DNA of 29,575 nucleotides, from positions 1-29,575 of the forward strand of contig CAZKRB010000041.1 of the NCBI GenBank assembly GCA_964555065.1, read 5' to 3'. The notes below the pieces were generated by a model, which was given only the letters and a program-made list of their open reading frames with translations, made no database searches and was not told where the DNA came from. Origin of the DNA: Syntrophus sp964555065. Its GTDB lineage: Bacteria > Desulfobacterota > Syntrophia > Syntrophales > Syntrophaceae. The position numbers and the translations under genes are program-made. Below, piece by piece: positions 1 through 6,462 of the stretch (positions within the stretch are counted from its first letter, which is position 1; each line of letters starts with the position of its first letter).

Positions 1-54
1 CAAAATCCCCCTTCCCTCGCGGAAGTGTCGGTTCGATTCCGACCTCCGGCACCA
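1..54 (+). tRNA. tRNA-Leu(CAA), 3' part only
   Basis: The window opens inside a tRNA. The first bases read as anticodon CAA, two A residues and the 3' anticodon stem TCCCC. A long variable arm follows (CTTCC, loop, GGAAG), then a T arm with stem GTCGG/CCGAC and loop TTCGATT, the acceptor strand CTCCGGC, discriminator A and an encoded CCA. A long variable arm with discriminator A fits class II tRNA-Leu; tRNA-Ser would have G. The 5' half lies outside the window, so the anticodon call depends on the stem register, which is the only one compatible with a class II tRNA. Confidence 0.88.
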
Positions 55-63
55 TTTAAAATC

Positions 64-108
64 AAGGGCTTTCGAATTTCACAAAACCGGGAAGCCCTTT
101 TTGTTTTT
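64..108 (+). terminator. intrinsic terminator of the tRNA gene
   Basis: AAGGGCTT (64-71) pairs perfectly with AAGCCCTT (92-99) across a 20-nt loop, and a T-rich run continues to 108. It starts ten bases after the encoded CCA and so most likely ends the tRNA transcript. Confidence 0.6.
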
Positions 109-144
109 CGGACCCTGTTCATTTTGTCCCCACGGTGTCCCCAC
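79..144 (-). pseudogene. possible 3' tail of a tyrosine integrase (scar)
   Basis: On the minus strand, 21 codons ending at a stop at 79-81 read VGTPWGQNEQGPKN and then a basic tail. This composition resembles the C-terminal tails of phage-type integrases that sit next to tRNA attachment sites. An in-frame stop lies just upstream, so nothing more than a tail could remain. The call rests on resemblance and on position beside a tRNA 3' end. The rest of 145-349 shows no gene or structure I can support. Confidence 0.2.
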
Positions 145-349
145 TTTTTATTTTCTCCCCACAAAAACGGTGAATCCGAAAGCCTGCTCCCGTCCCTCCG
201 GCCCGCCCTGTAATGTCGCCGAGGGAAACTGGCTTGTCCGAAGCTCATGGATCTTCGAAGAGAATGTTTCCGTGGCTGTCATCCTTTAGAAATGCGGGGC
301 TCCAGGCAAGCCATGGTGAGGATGGTCCGGGGAAACCGACCCGACCGCG

Positions 350-737
350 CTAACGAACCGGATCCTGGACATCAATAGGTTCAAGAGGGGCGCCTGCCTG
401 ATAACGGTGGTACATCGCCCCATAGGCCGCCTCCAGGTGCCGGGTGAAGAGGGGCGTATCGAATAGTGGCGCAGTCAGTCGATTATTGGCCAACTTTTCT
501 CTTATTTCCGCCAGCTTCGCCGGGTCGGTGGCCAGCTTGATGGCCGATCGCTCATAGTCTTCCCGGGAATAAACGATCAGCTCCGGTAGATGAATGGCGT
601 TAAGCAAGCTCGAAGCGACTCGGCTCGCGAACGATTTGCGCAAACTGCCCCTTTTGATGCAGGGCAATGCCTTATTCAAAAAGCCACGGCAAAGACGCCG
701 AAACGGCGGCGGAAATATCGGGTTTGCGAATGTCCAT
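350..737 (-). pseudogene. GT41 (SPINDLY/O-GlcNAc transferase-like) TPR glycosyltransferase remnant
   Basis: The C-terminal part, in the frame ending at 350, reads SFASRVASSLLNAIHLPELI, then ATDPAKL and LFDTPLFTRHLEAAYGAM. This is the conserved end of bacterial TPR-type O-GlcNAc transferase-like proteins. Upstream, in another frame, an ATG at 737 opens a short N-terminus ending LFE, a TAA stop, then GIALHQKGQFAQ, which resembles the first TPR helix of the same family. The stop looks like a Gln codon turned to TAA. The first TPR and the C-terminus meet near 635-645, so most of the gene, including the catalytic core, is deleted with a frame change. Not functional. Intact members modify surface or secreted proteins or glycans. 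Confidence 0.65.
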
Positions 738-822
738 TTTATACGACCTGTTCCCTGACATCTGATCGATGAGAATATCGGGGCATTTTTGCCTGTGGGC
801 ATGATCAAGGATAATTTTGGCT

Positions 823-1527
823 TCATGATACGGTGAACTTCCAGGCACAGAACCATTCCCTGGGATGGGGATCGGGGGGACAAGCCAGGCATTCCGTTGA
901 AATTGCGGGATCAATGGTTCTGGCAAAGGTTGCGTACTCAATGATGCCGCCCGACTTGCAGGGATAGTCCTCCAACCCTTTGCGATTGCGGATTTCCTGC
1001 ACCCGGCAGCGTTTCATCCGGTAAATCAGCGTCCGCTCATCGGGTCGCTCAAAGGAATGTTCATTGATGTTCGCATAGAGGCGATAATTCAACGCCTTCT
1101 CCAGGGCATCCAGCCCGCCGTGTTCCGGCAGATCGATCAGAGCTTTGATATGAAAGGCCTCCAGCGGCGAGAAGCGGCTCCAGCAGATGTCGGTGCAGCG
1201 CTTGGCTGTAAACATATCGTGACTCTTTTCCACGCTCTGGAACCATACCCCGTCGGCAGCCAGCCAATTGATCGAAACGGCGGTCAGAATCTCCTGTAAT
1301 TCTTCCTCGGATTTTTCTTTCAACCGCTCTGGAATTCCCTTAGAATCAGCCTCAAATCCAAGGAGCCGAGCCAAACGCTTCATCACAATGGGAAAGACGG
1401 TTTGCCAGGTCTCTTCTTCCAGTTCCATGGCGCTGGACAAGCCCAGCTGATATTCAACCTCCTTGAACCACAATCCATAATGAAGGAGGGTGAGCCTCAA
1501 ACCGTCCATAATCTGCGAAACCAGCAT
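823..1527 (-). CDS. DUF6125-like cytosolic protein
   Basis: A 234-aa soluble protein without signal peptide. I recognise the DUF6125 pattern seen in anaerobic Deltaproteobacteria: an N-terminal HYGLWFKEVEYQLGL helix, a central WLAADGVWFQ segment, a MKRCRVQEIR motif and a Cys-rich end with CLACPPDPHPREWFCAW. The several Cys residues plus Arg in MKRCRVQE suggest an iron-sulfur or ligand pocket, but function is unknown. I chose ATG 1527 because a purine-rich GGAAGGAAAGGAA stretch directly precedes it and the family similarity begins there; an in-frame ATG at 1662 would add 45 poorly conserved residues. The gene lies head-to-head with the NifX-like gene at 1939 and ends 86 bases upstream of a decayed glycosyltransferase. 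Confidence 0.6.
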   Translation of the reverse strand: MLVSQIMDGLRLTLLHYGLWFKEVEYQLGLSSAMELEEETWQTVFPIVMKRLARLLGFEADSKGIPERLKEKSEEELQEILTAVSINWLAADGVWFQSVEKSHDMFTAKRCTDICWSRFSPLEAFHIKALIDLPEHGGLDALEKALNYRLYANINEHSFERPDERTLIYRMKRCRVQEIRNRKGLEDYPCKSGGIIEYATFARTIDPAISTECLACPPDPHPREWFCAWKFTVS

Positions 1528-1758
1528 TTCCTTTCCTTCCGGCCCTTTTGTCCCTTCCACAATGAGAGTCCTTTCCCTCTGTTGTCCCCATCCGCGGGAA
1601 TCAAAGAATATTCTTGATTTTTGATCGTACAAATCCCTACCAGAATTGTGCCATCCTGACAAGTGAATCCGATTCCTTACCGCCGTGGGAAAATAGGCAG
1701 AACGTTCTCACCCCCTCCGCCCCATGAACGACAGGGAAATGCTGCCGACTACCCTTTT

Positions 1759-1813
1759 GTTGCATGAATGCGACCTTCATCTAGGCCAAGGTTTGCATTA
1801 TCGCGATTGCAAG
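1759..1813. promoter_or_regulatory. candidate activator sites (TTGCA/TGCAA motifs) upstream of the NifX-Mrp operon
   Basis: The 411-base gap between the divergent genes (1528-1938) holds two motif pairs. GTTGCAT GA ATGCGAC (1759-1774) is a near-palindrome with one mismatch. TTGCA (1793-1797) and TGCAA (1808-1812) lie ten bases apart around a central ATCGCGAT. Both resemble the arms of the large inverted repeat at 7845-7893, which carries GTTGCAT and ATGCAAC. They sit about 80-135 bases ahead of a -24/-12-like element, the usual distance for a sigma-54 activator site. Role inferred from motif sharing and position. Confidence 0.4.
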
Positions 1814-1892
1814 TTCAGTCCCCCGTTTCCTTTAAGAGGATAACTCTCTGATCTATCAGCAGCTTGCTGCTTTTAAAGCCGCGTTACACGAT

Positions 1893-1907
1893 TGGCATGT
1901 TTCTGCA
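1893..1907 (+). promoter_or_regulatory. weak sigma-54 (-24/-12) promoter candidate
   Basis: TGGCATGTTTCTGCA resembles TGGCAC-N5-TTGCA, but only nine bases separate GG and GC instead of the canonical ten. It would start transcription near 1918, about 20 bases ahead of the NifX-like gene. The spacing defect keeps confidence low; the shared upstream motifs are the reason to list it. Confidence 0.25.
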
Positions 1908-1938
1908 ATATCCCTGTTGCGGACGGGGACTGCAAGAG

Positions 1939-2349
1939 ATGAAACTAGCCATTCCGGTTTGTGGACAGGATATTGCCCTGATGTTCGATGATGCGGACCG
2001 CCTGCTTCTGATCGAGACAGGGGAAAAGGGATTGCTTAAGGAGGAGCGGCTGCGTTGCGTCGGGAACACCATGATCGACAGAACAAACCAGTTGAGATCC
2101 CTCAACGTGGATCTTTTGATCTGTGGAGCGATTTCGTCCACTCTGCAACGGATGATCGAGACGTCGGGGATCGCCATCCTCCCCTTTGTTCGGGGAAAGG
2201 CGATGGATGTTTTTGAAGCCTATTGCCTGAACCGTCTCGCAGATCAGCGCTTTTTGATGCCGGGAAGACGCGACCTGCCGAAGGAGCGTCTCCGCAGCGG
2301 ATCGCATAAGCGTTGCCGCAGTAAAGGAGAACGGAAAGCGTGGAAATAG
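1939..2349 (+). CDS. NifX/NafY-like dinitrogenase FeMo-cofactor biosynthesis domain protein
   Basis: A 136-aa protein whose first ~100 residues form the small RNase H-like fold of the NifX/NifB-C/Orp family. It opens MKLAIPVCG, carries VDLLICGAISSTLQRMIE and then GIAILPFVRGKAMDVFEAY. Such proteins bind or carry Fe-S and Mo/Fe cofactors; the D. gigas orange protein of this family carries a Mo-Cu-S cluster. The last ~30 residues are basic (KRCRSKGERK) and not part of the fold. ATG 1939 is chosen because the fold starts there; a start at 1864 would add 25 residues unlike the family. Its end overlaps the small gene at 2340, and Mrp follows, so it is likely the first gene of an operon. Confidence 0.72.
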   Translation: MKLAIPVCGQDIALMFDDADRLLLIETGEKGLLKEERLRCVGNTMIDRTNQLRSLNVDLLICGAISSTLQRMIETSGIAILPFVRGKAMDVFEAYCLNRLADQRFLMPGRRDLPKERLRSGSHKRCRSKGERKAWK

Positions 2350-2489
2350 AAAAGGGATCGCACCTTCCAGGAAGACTTCTGAAAAGCAGTCCTGACATTG
2401 AAAATTGCCATGGCAGTCCGTTCTACCCAGGCGACGGCAGCGGACACGGTCATGAGACAACCCTGTTGGACGGGAAGGAGGCCTTGTGA
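2340..2489 (+). CDS. small His/Cys-rich protein, 49 aa
   Basis: A GTG at 2340 opens a 49-codon frame ending at 2489. AAAGGAGAA lies ten bases upstream as a good ribosome binding site, and the start overlaps the last ten bases of the NifX-like gene, suggesting translational coupling. The N-terminus is basic and unremarkable. The C-terminal half reads ENCHGSPFYPGDGSGHGHE: one Cys and four His with Gly/Asp, a plausible metal-binding tail. I recognise no family. Its place between a NifX-like protein and the Mrp ATPase suggests an accessory role in metal or Fe-S cofactor handling (inference). 2490-2645 holds nothing further that I can support. Confidence 0.5.
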   Translation: MEIEKGSHLPGRLLKSSPDIENCHGSPFYPGDGSGHGHETTLLDGKEAL

Positions 2490-2645
2490 AATTGACCAGG
2501 GTCGTTGGCGGACGCGATCAGAAAAGGATGGAAAAGGATTTTTGAAAACTGATATAAGCACTGCCAAAAGCACCCTGCCGATGAAGATGAGAAGGATAAT
2601 TTGAGATCGATCATATGGAAATTAAAGAAAAAGGAGAAAAAAATC

Positions 2646-3539
2646 ATGGGTTCTTGCAGTTCAGGTGGCTCAGGTAATTCAGGTAACTCTCTGGAGGGTG
2701 GAGGTTGCTCCATGGCAGGGGGTCAGCCGGATCTGTCAAAGTCCAATCTCGCCGAAGATGAGAAGCTGCAAAGGAATATGCAGCGTATCACCCATAAAAT
2801 ACTGGTTCTTTCTGGAAAAGGCGGCGTCGGGAAGAGCACCGTTGCCGTTAATCTGGCGATTGCGCTCGCCCTCGAAGGAAAGCGTGTGGGTCTTCTGGAT
2901 GTGGATTTTCATGGGCCAAGTATTCCCAAGCTCCTCCACCTGGAGGAAAAAAGGCCGGAGGTGAATGAAGAGGGAATGTTGCCTATTGAAATTGAAGGCG
3001 GCATGAAGGTCATGTCCCTCGGATTTCTGCTGCAGCGTCCGGATGATGCCGTAATCTGGCGGGGACCGCTGAAGATCGGAGCGATCAAGCAGTTGCTGGG
3101 CGATGTCGTCTGGGGAGAGCTGGATTATCTCGTCATCGACTTCCCTCCCGGAACGGGTGATGAACCGCTTACCGTGGCTCAGATGATTCCGGAGGCCGAT
3201 GGCGCCGTTGTGGTGACGACGCCCCAGGATGTATCGACGATTGATGTGAGCAAATCGGTGACTTTCTGCCGGCAATTGAACCTTCCCGTTCTCGGTGTGG
3301 TTGAAAACATGAGTGGCCTGATCTGTCCGCACTGCTCAACGCTTATAGACCTGTTCAAGCAGGGAGGCGGCGAGGAAATGGCCAAACGGATGGGCGTGCC
3401 CTTTTTGGGCAGGATTCCCCTCGATCCCCAGATTGTGACCTCGTCGGACGAAGGACGGCCCTTCATCTACCACCATTCGAATACGGAAGCCGCCGGCGCC
3501 TTTCGACGGATTGTGGAGCCGCTTCTCAATCTCCCGTAA
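2646..3539 (+). CDS. Mrp/NBP35-family Fe-S cluster carrier ATPase
   Basis: A 297-aa P-loop ATPase of the Mrp/ApbC/NBP35 family, which binds a labile [4Fe-4S] cluster and passes it to apoproteins in the cytoplasm. The deviant Walker A GKGGVGKST is at residues 57-65, the switch I-like DVDFHGPS at 85-92, DFPPGTGDEP at 165-174, and the cluster-binding CPHC at 227-230. The first ~25 residues are Gly/Ser-rich with Cys at 4 and 21, a common NBP35-like extension. The start at 2646 follows AAAAAGGAGAAA. Homologues occur in the D. vulgaris orp locus and widely beside NifX-like genes, matching the neighbours here. Confidence 0.93.
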   Translation: MGSCSSGGSGNSGNSLEGGGCSMAGGQPDLSKSNLAEDEKLQRNMQRITHKILVLSGKGGVGKSTVAVNLAIALALEGKRVGLLDVDFHGPSIPKLLHLEEKRPEVNEEGMLPIEIEGGMKVMSLGFLLQRPDDAVIWRGPLKIGAIKQLLGDVVWGELDYLVIDFPPGTGDEPLTVAQMIPEADGAVVVTTPQDVSTIDVSKSVTFCRQLNLPVLGVVENMSGLICPHCSTLIDLFKQGGGEEMAKRMGVPFLGRIPLDPQIVTSSDEGRPFIYHHSNTEAAGAFRRIVEPLLNLP

Positions 3540-3601
3540 AAAGCGGCCGAGAGCTTGCTTCTTCCATGAATCAACCGGTGTGGAAACTTCGTGGGGATGG
3601 T

Positions 3602-4330
3602 ATGCAGATTCGCATCGTGGCAACGGGCTCAACACCTCAAGAACGGAGAGAGAGGCGATGGGGCCTTTCTCTCCTTCTGGGAGAATCCGTTCTTTTTGAT
3701 ACGTTCGGCATGGCTGACCTGTTTTGGGAAAATTTCGGCAAAGTGCAGGGGGATCTTTCCCGGATCCGGCATGTCGTTCTATCACACGAGCACTGGGATC
3801 ATGTGGACGGTTTGAGCAAGCTTGCTGAAAACCATTCAACGGCAACCCTTTATATCTGCCCTCACACGGAATCCTCCGTAAAGGAATGGATTCGGGGATT
3901 GGGAATGCCCGTTGTCGAAGTGGACGACTGGCTGGAAATTGAGAAGGGTGTTTTTATCTCGGGAGAAATTGCCGGAGCTTGGAGTGGCCATTCCCTGTGG
4001 GAACAGATGATGGTCATCCAGGAACAGTCCTGGCTTTCCATCCTGACAGGATGCGCCCATCCAGGACTCTTTCCGATTCTGCAGCGTGTGCGAAGCCGCT
4101 TTGCCGATCCGATTGCCCTGCTGATGGGCGGTTTCCATCTCATGAACAGCTCGGCGGAAGAGATTTCCCTCGCCTTGGAGGCGCTCCGAAGGTTCAGCGT
4201 TCAGCGGGTCGCTCCAACACACTGTACAGGAGAGCCCGCCGTTTCCACTCTCCGGGAAGCTTTTGGAAGCCGATTTGTCGAGGTGGCGGAAGGCGGCTTG
4301 ATCAAGACCCACGAAGGGGAATCAGAATGA
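3602..4330 (+). CDS. MBL-fold metallo-hydrolase (COG1237-like)
   Basis: A 242-aa metallo-beta-lactamase-fold protein. The metal motif HEHWDH is at residues 62-67, further ligands in GCAHPG (150-155) and GGFH (176-179), and a conserved THCTG at 206-210. The GC(A/S)HPG plus THCTG combination is typical of the COG1237 group often labelled 7,8-dihydropterin-6-methyl-4-(ribofuranosyl)aminobenzene 5'-phosphate synthase; true substrates in bacteria are mostly unknown. I start at ATG 3602, where the beta-strand MQIRIVATGS begins; an ATG at 3566 is possible but has no ribosome site. It follows mrp by about 60 bases in the same direction. Confidence 0.82.
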   Translation: MQIRIVATGSTPQERRERRWGLSLLLGESVLFDTFGMADLFWENFGKVQGDLSRIRHVVLSHEHWDHVDGLSKLAENHSTATLYICPHTESSVKEWIRGLGMPVVEVDDWLEIEKGVFISGEIAGAWSGHSLWEQMMVIQEQSWLSILTGCAHPGLFPILQRVRSRFADPIALLMGGFHLMNSSAEEISLALEALRRFSVQRVAPTHCTGEPAVSTLREAFGSRFVEVAEGGLIKTHEGESE

Positions 4331-4356
4331 TCTTCAGGCTTGCGGCAGACAAAACG

Positions 4357-4390
4357 AAAGAGGTAGAGGATTCGTTCTGTCTCTTTTCTA
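4357..4390 (+). terminator. weak hairpin with T-rich end
   Basis: AAAGAG (4357-4362) can pair with CTCTTT (4381-4386), followed by a few T residues. It lies in the 130-base gap between the MBL gene and the arginine decarboxylase and may attenuate transcription. The stem is short, so this is tentative. Confidence 0.2.
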
Positions 4391-4460
4391 TGGACATCCG
4401 AAAAAACGATTTCCGGAATTCCTGATTTCGGAATCCCGGTATCGGTGATAAAGAGGAAAA

Positions 4461-5006
4461 ATGTTTCTACCGGATAAAATTTTCTTTACAAAAGGTGTTG
4501 GAACCCATCGTGCGGAGCTGCATTCCTTTGAACTGGCGCTCCGGGATGCGGGCATTGAAAAATGCAACCTGGTGCAGGTATCCAGTATCATGCCCCCCGG
4601 CTGCCGGATCATCTCGCGTACCGAAGGCCTGAGATTGCTGAAACCAGGTTCGATCACCTACTGCGTCATGAGCCGCTGTGCCAGCAACGAACCCCGCAGG
4701 CTTCTGGCGGCATCTGTCGGTTGCGCCATTCCGGCGGATAAGAAAACTTACGGCTACATCAGCGAACACCATGCCTTCGGACAGACCGAGAAGCAGGCCG
4801 GCGATTATGCCGAGGATCTCGCAGCGGCCATGCTCGCTTCCACGTTGGGCATCGATTTTAATGTGGAGGAGAGCTGGGATGAAAAAAAGGAAATTTTCAA
4901 GATCAGCGAAAAGATCGTTGGCACCAGAAACGTGACCCAATCCAGCATTGTAAAAAATTCCGATTATACAACCGTTCTGGCAGCCGCGGTGTTTGTTTTT
5001 TCCTGA
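4461..5006 (+). CDS. pyruvoyl-dependent arginine decarboxylase (PvlArgDC)
   Basis: A 181-aa proenzyme that converts arginine to agmatine and CO2 for polyamine synthesis or acid resistance. Family members self-cleave between two Ser residues to give a beta chain and an alpha chain whose N-terminal Ser becomes the pyruvoyl cofactor. Here the site is Ser41-Ser42 in VSSIMPPG. Other recognisable parts are KGVGTHRAELHSFE near the start, YGYISEHHAFGQTE in the middle and a closing VLAAAVFVF strand. Length and motifs match the archaeal/bacterial PdaD type. GAGG lies just before the ATG. It sits inside a run of Fe-S and metal-cofactor genes with no polyamine genes beside it, so its link to them is unclear. 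Confidence 0.92.
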   Translation: MFLPDKIFFTKGVGTHRAELHSFELALRDAGIEKCNLVQVSSIMPPGCRIISRTEGLRLLKPGSITYCVMSRCASNEPRRLLAASVGCAIPADKKTYGYISEHHAFGQTEKQAGDYAEDLAAAMLASTLGIDFNVEESWDEKKEIFKISEKIVGTRNVTQSSIVKNSDYTTVLAAAVFVFS

Positions 5007-5056
5007 CATTCAAAAGAGAGCGTTCCCTCTGGCCTCCAAAGAAGTCAGCGGAAAAA

Positions 5057-5767
5057 ATGGAGACGACAATCTACAACCTACTGATAGCAGCGATGGCGAT
5101 GACCGTGCTGGCCCTTGCCTGGTTCGGCATTCACTATCTTTTGAATACTCTCATGGAAAACCCGGACGGAACCGCGAAAGTAACCGGATCGTGCGGAGAT
5201 ACCATGGAGATTGCCTTGAAATTTAATGGCCCGCAGGTGGAGAATGTCCACTGCTGGACCGACGGCTGCGCAATCAGCAAGATGTGCATTGAAACGGTGG
5301 GGATGCTTGCCCGGGGCAAGACCGTGCCTGAGCTCCAGACCATCGATACGGCGGCAATTCTAGAACGGGTGGGAAATCTTCCGGACACGCACCTGCATTG
5401 CGCGGCTCTCTCTGAAGAGACCTTACAGAAGGCGGTCAAGGATTATCTGGTCAAAAATCCGAACGTTGAGTCCTGCGGACTGAAACGCCGCGGAAAACGC
5501 CTCCGAAACGATGGCCGGCGTCTTCAGGCCGGTGCGCCTCCGAGGGAAGAGCCAAATTATGTCGTTTATCTTTTCCCTTCTTCCAATTATGTGATGAAGG
5601 CGGAAACAATCCTCAAGGAATGGGGAATCGTCCATAAGATCATTCCCGTCCCCCGTCACCTCAGTTCCGACTGCGGCGTCTGCCTTCGGATTGCGGCGGA
5701 TCAGGAAGAGGCGGTCCGTGAAGCCCTGGGGGAAAAGGTTGCCTGGCAGCATGTGGCAACCCTGTAA
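5057..5767 (+). CDS. membrane-anchored IscU-like scaffold fused to a Se/S-carrier-like (DUF3343) domain
   Basis: A 236-aa protein in three parts. Residues ~7-30 are strongly hydrophobic and look like a single membrane anchor. Residues ~33-135 match the IscU/NifU scaffold fold, with the three cluster Cys positions as SCGDTM (Cys46), DGCAIS (Cys71) and LHCAALSEE (Cys115). Residues ~167-236 match the DUF3343 putative Se/S-carrier domain, with NYVVYLFPSSNYVMKAE and a DCGVCLRI Cys pair (206, 209). A basic linker joins them. Known family facts: IscU builds [2Fe-2S]/[4Fe-4S] clusters; DUF3343 is suspected to carry sulfur or selenium. The fusion suggests sulfur delivered in cis to a scaffold at the membrane (inference). 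A second scaffold gene follows 35 bases downstream. No cysteine desulfurase is nearby. Confidence 0.75.
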   Translation: METTIYNLLIAAMAMTVLALAWFGIHYLLNTLMENPDGTAKVTGSCGDTMEIALKFNGPQVENVHCWTDGCAISKMCIETVGMLARGKTVPELQTIDTAAILERVGNLPDTHLHCAALSEETLQKAVKDYLVKNPNVESCGLKRRGKRLRNDGRRLQAGAPPREEPNYVVYLFPSSNYVMKAETILKEWGIVHKIIPVPRHLSSDCGVCLRIAADQEEAVREALGEKVAWQHVATL

Positions 5768-5802
5768 GATGAAAGATCCATGGAGAAAAAGGGCATAGAG
5801 CC

Positions 5803-6456
5803 ATGTGGGAATATACGGATAAAGTCAGGGAACATTTTTGGAGTCCCCGCAACGTGGGAGAAGTGGAAAATCCGGACGGCATGGGGGACGTCGGCTCCAT
5901 TGCCTGTGGAGACGCGCTCCGTCTTACCTTCAAGCTGGATAAAAACAGCAGAATCAGCGAAGCGAAATTCAAGAGTTTCGGCTGCGCAAGCGCGATTGCG
6001 GCGGCATCGGTCTTGACGGAAATGCTCAAGGGCCTCACGATAGAAGAAGCGGAGAAGATCACCAATCAGGATATTGCCGCTTCTCTTGGAGGACTTCCTC
6101 CTCAAAAGATGCACTGCTCCGTCCTTGGAGAACAGGTTCTTGAAAAAGCGATTGCCTATTATCGGGGCAACCCGGCTGAAGCCAAAGCGGAGGACGTGAT
6201 CTGCGAATGCTTCGGCGTGACGAAACAGGAGATTGAGAAGGCGATAAAGGAAAACAATCTGACTTCCCTGATAGAGGTGACAAACTACACGAAAGCAGGA
6301 GGCGGCTGCGGAAACTGCCACCAGAAGCTTCAGGAACTGATTGCCTGGGCGCAGTCCAAAGCCTGCAAACCCGCCATGCCGAAATTGATAAAGATCGAGA
6401 CTATCGAGGCCATGCGCGTAAAGGGGAGAAAGCCCGAAAGGACCAATGAAGAATGA
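5803..6456 (+). CDS. NifU-like scaffold: IscU domain plus BFD [2Fe-2S] domain, lacking Nfu
   Basis: A 217-aa Fe-S scaffold. Residues 1-125 are an IscU domain with ACGDAL (Cys35, Asp37), GCASAI (Cys61) and MHCSVL (Cys105). Residues ~130-180 are a BFD-type [2Fe-2S] domain with the CEC (134, 136) and CGNC (169-172) ligands. Full-length NifU continues into a C-terminal Nfu domain with CxxC; here the protein ends in a charged tail where that domain would begin, giving 217 aa instead of roughly 280-320. It would assemble clusters for neighbouring proteins. It follows the membrane IscU-like gene and ends six bases before the sigma-54 regulator, suggesting co-transcription. Confidence 0.9.
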   Translation: MWEYTDKVREHFWSPRNVGEVENPDGMGDVGSIACGDALRLTFKLDKNSRISEAKFKSFGCASAIAAASVLTEMLKGLTIEEAEKITNQDIAASLGGLPPQKMHCSVLGEQVLEKAIAYYRGNPAEAKAEDVICECFGVTKQEIEKAIKENNLTSLIEVTNYTKAGGGCGNCHQKLQELIAWAQSKACKPAMPKLIKIETIEAMRVKGRKPERTNEE

Positions 6457-6462
6457 TTCGGC

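Noticed and set aside
1528..1662. 45-residue N-terminal extension of the DUF6125-like protein from ATG 1662
   Set aside because: The better ribosome site and the family similarity begin at ATG 1527.
2486..2545. 19-codon GTG frame after GGAGG, following the 49-aa gene
   Set aside because: Too short, no recognisable content, and the GGAGG lies in the coding end of the preceding gene.
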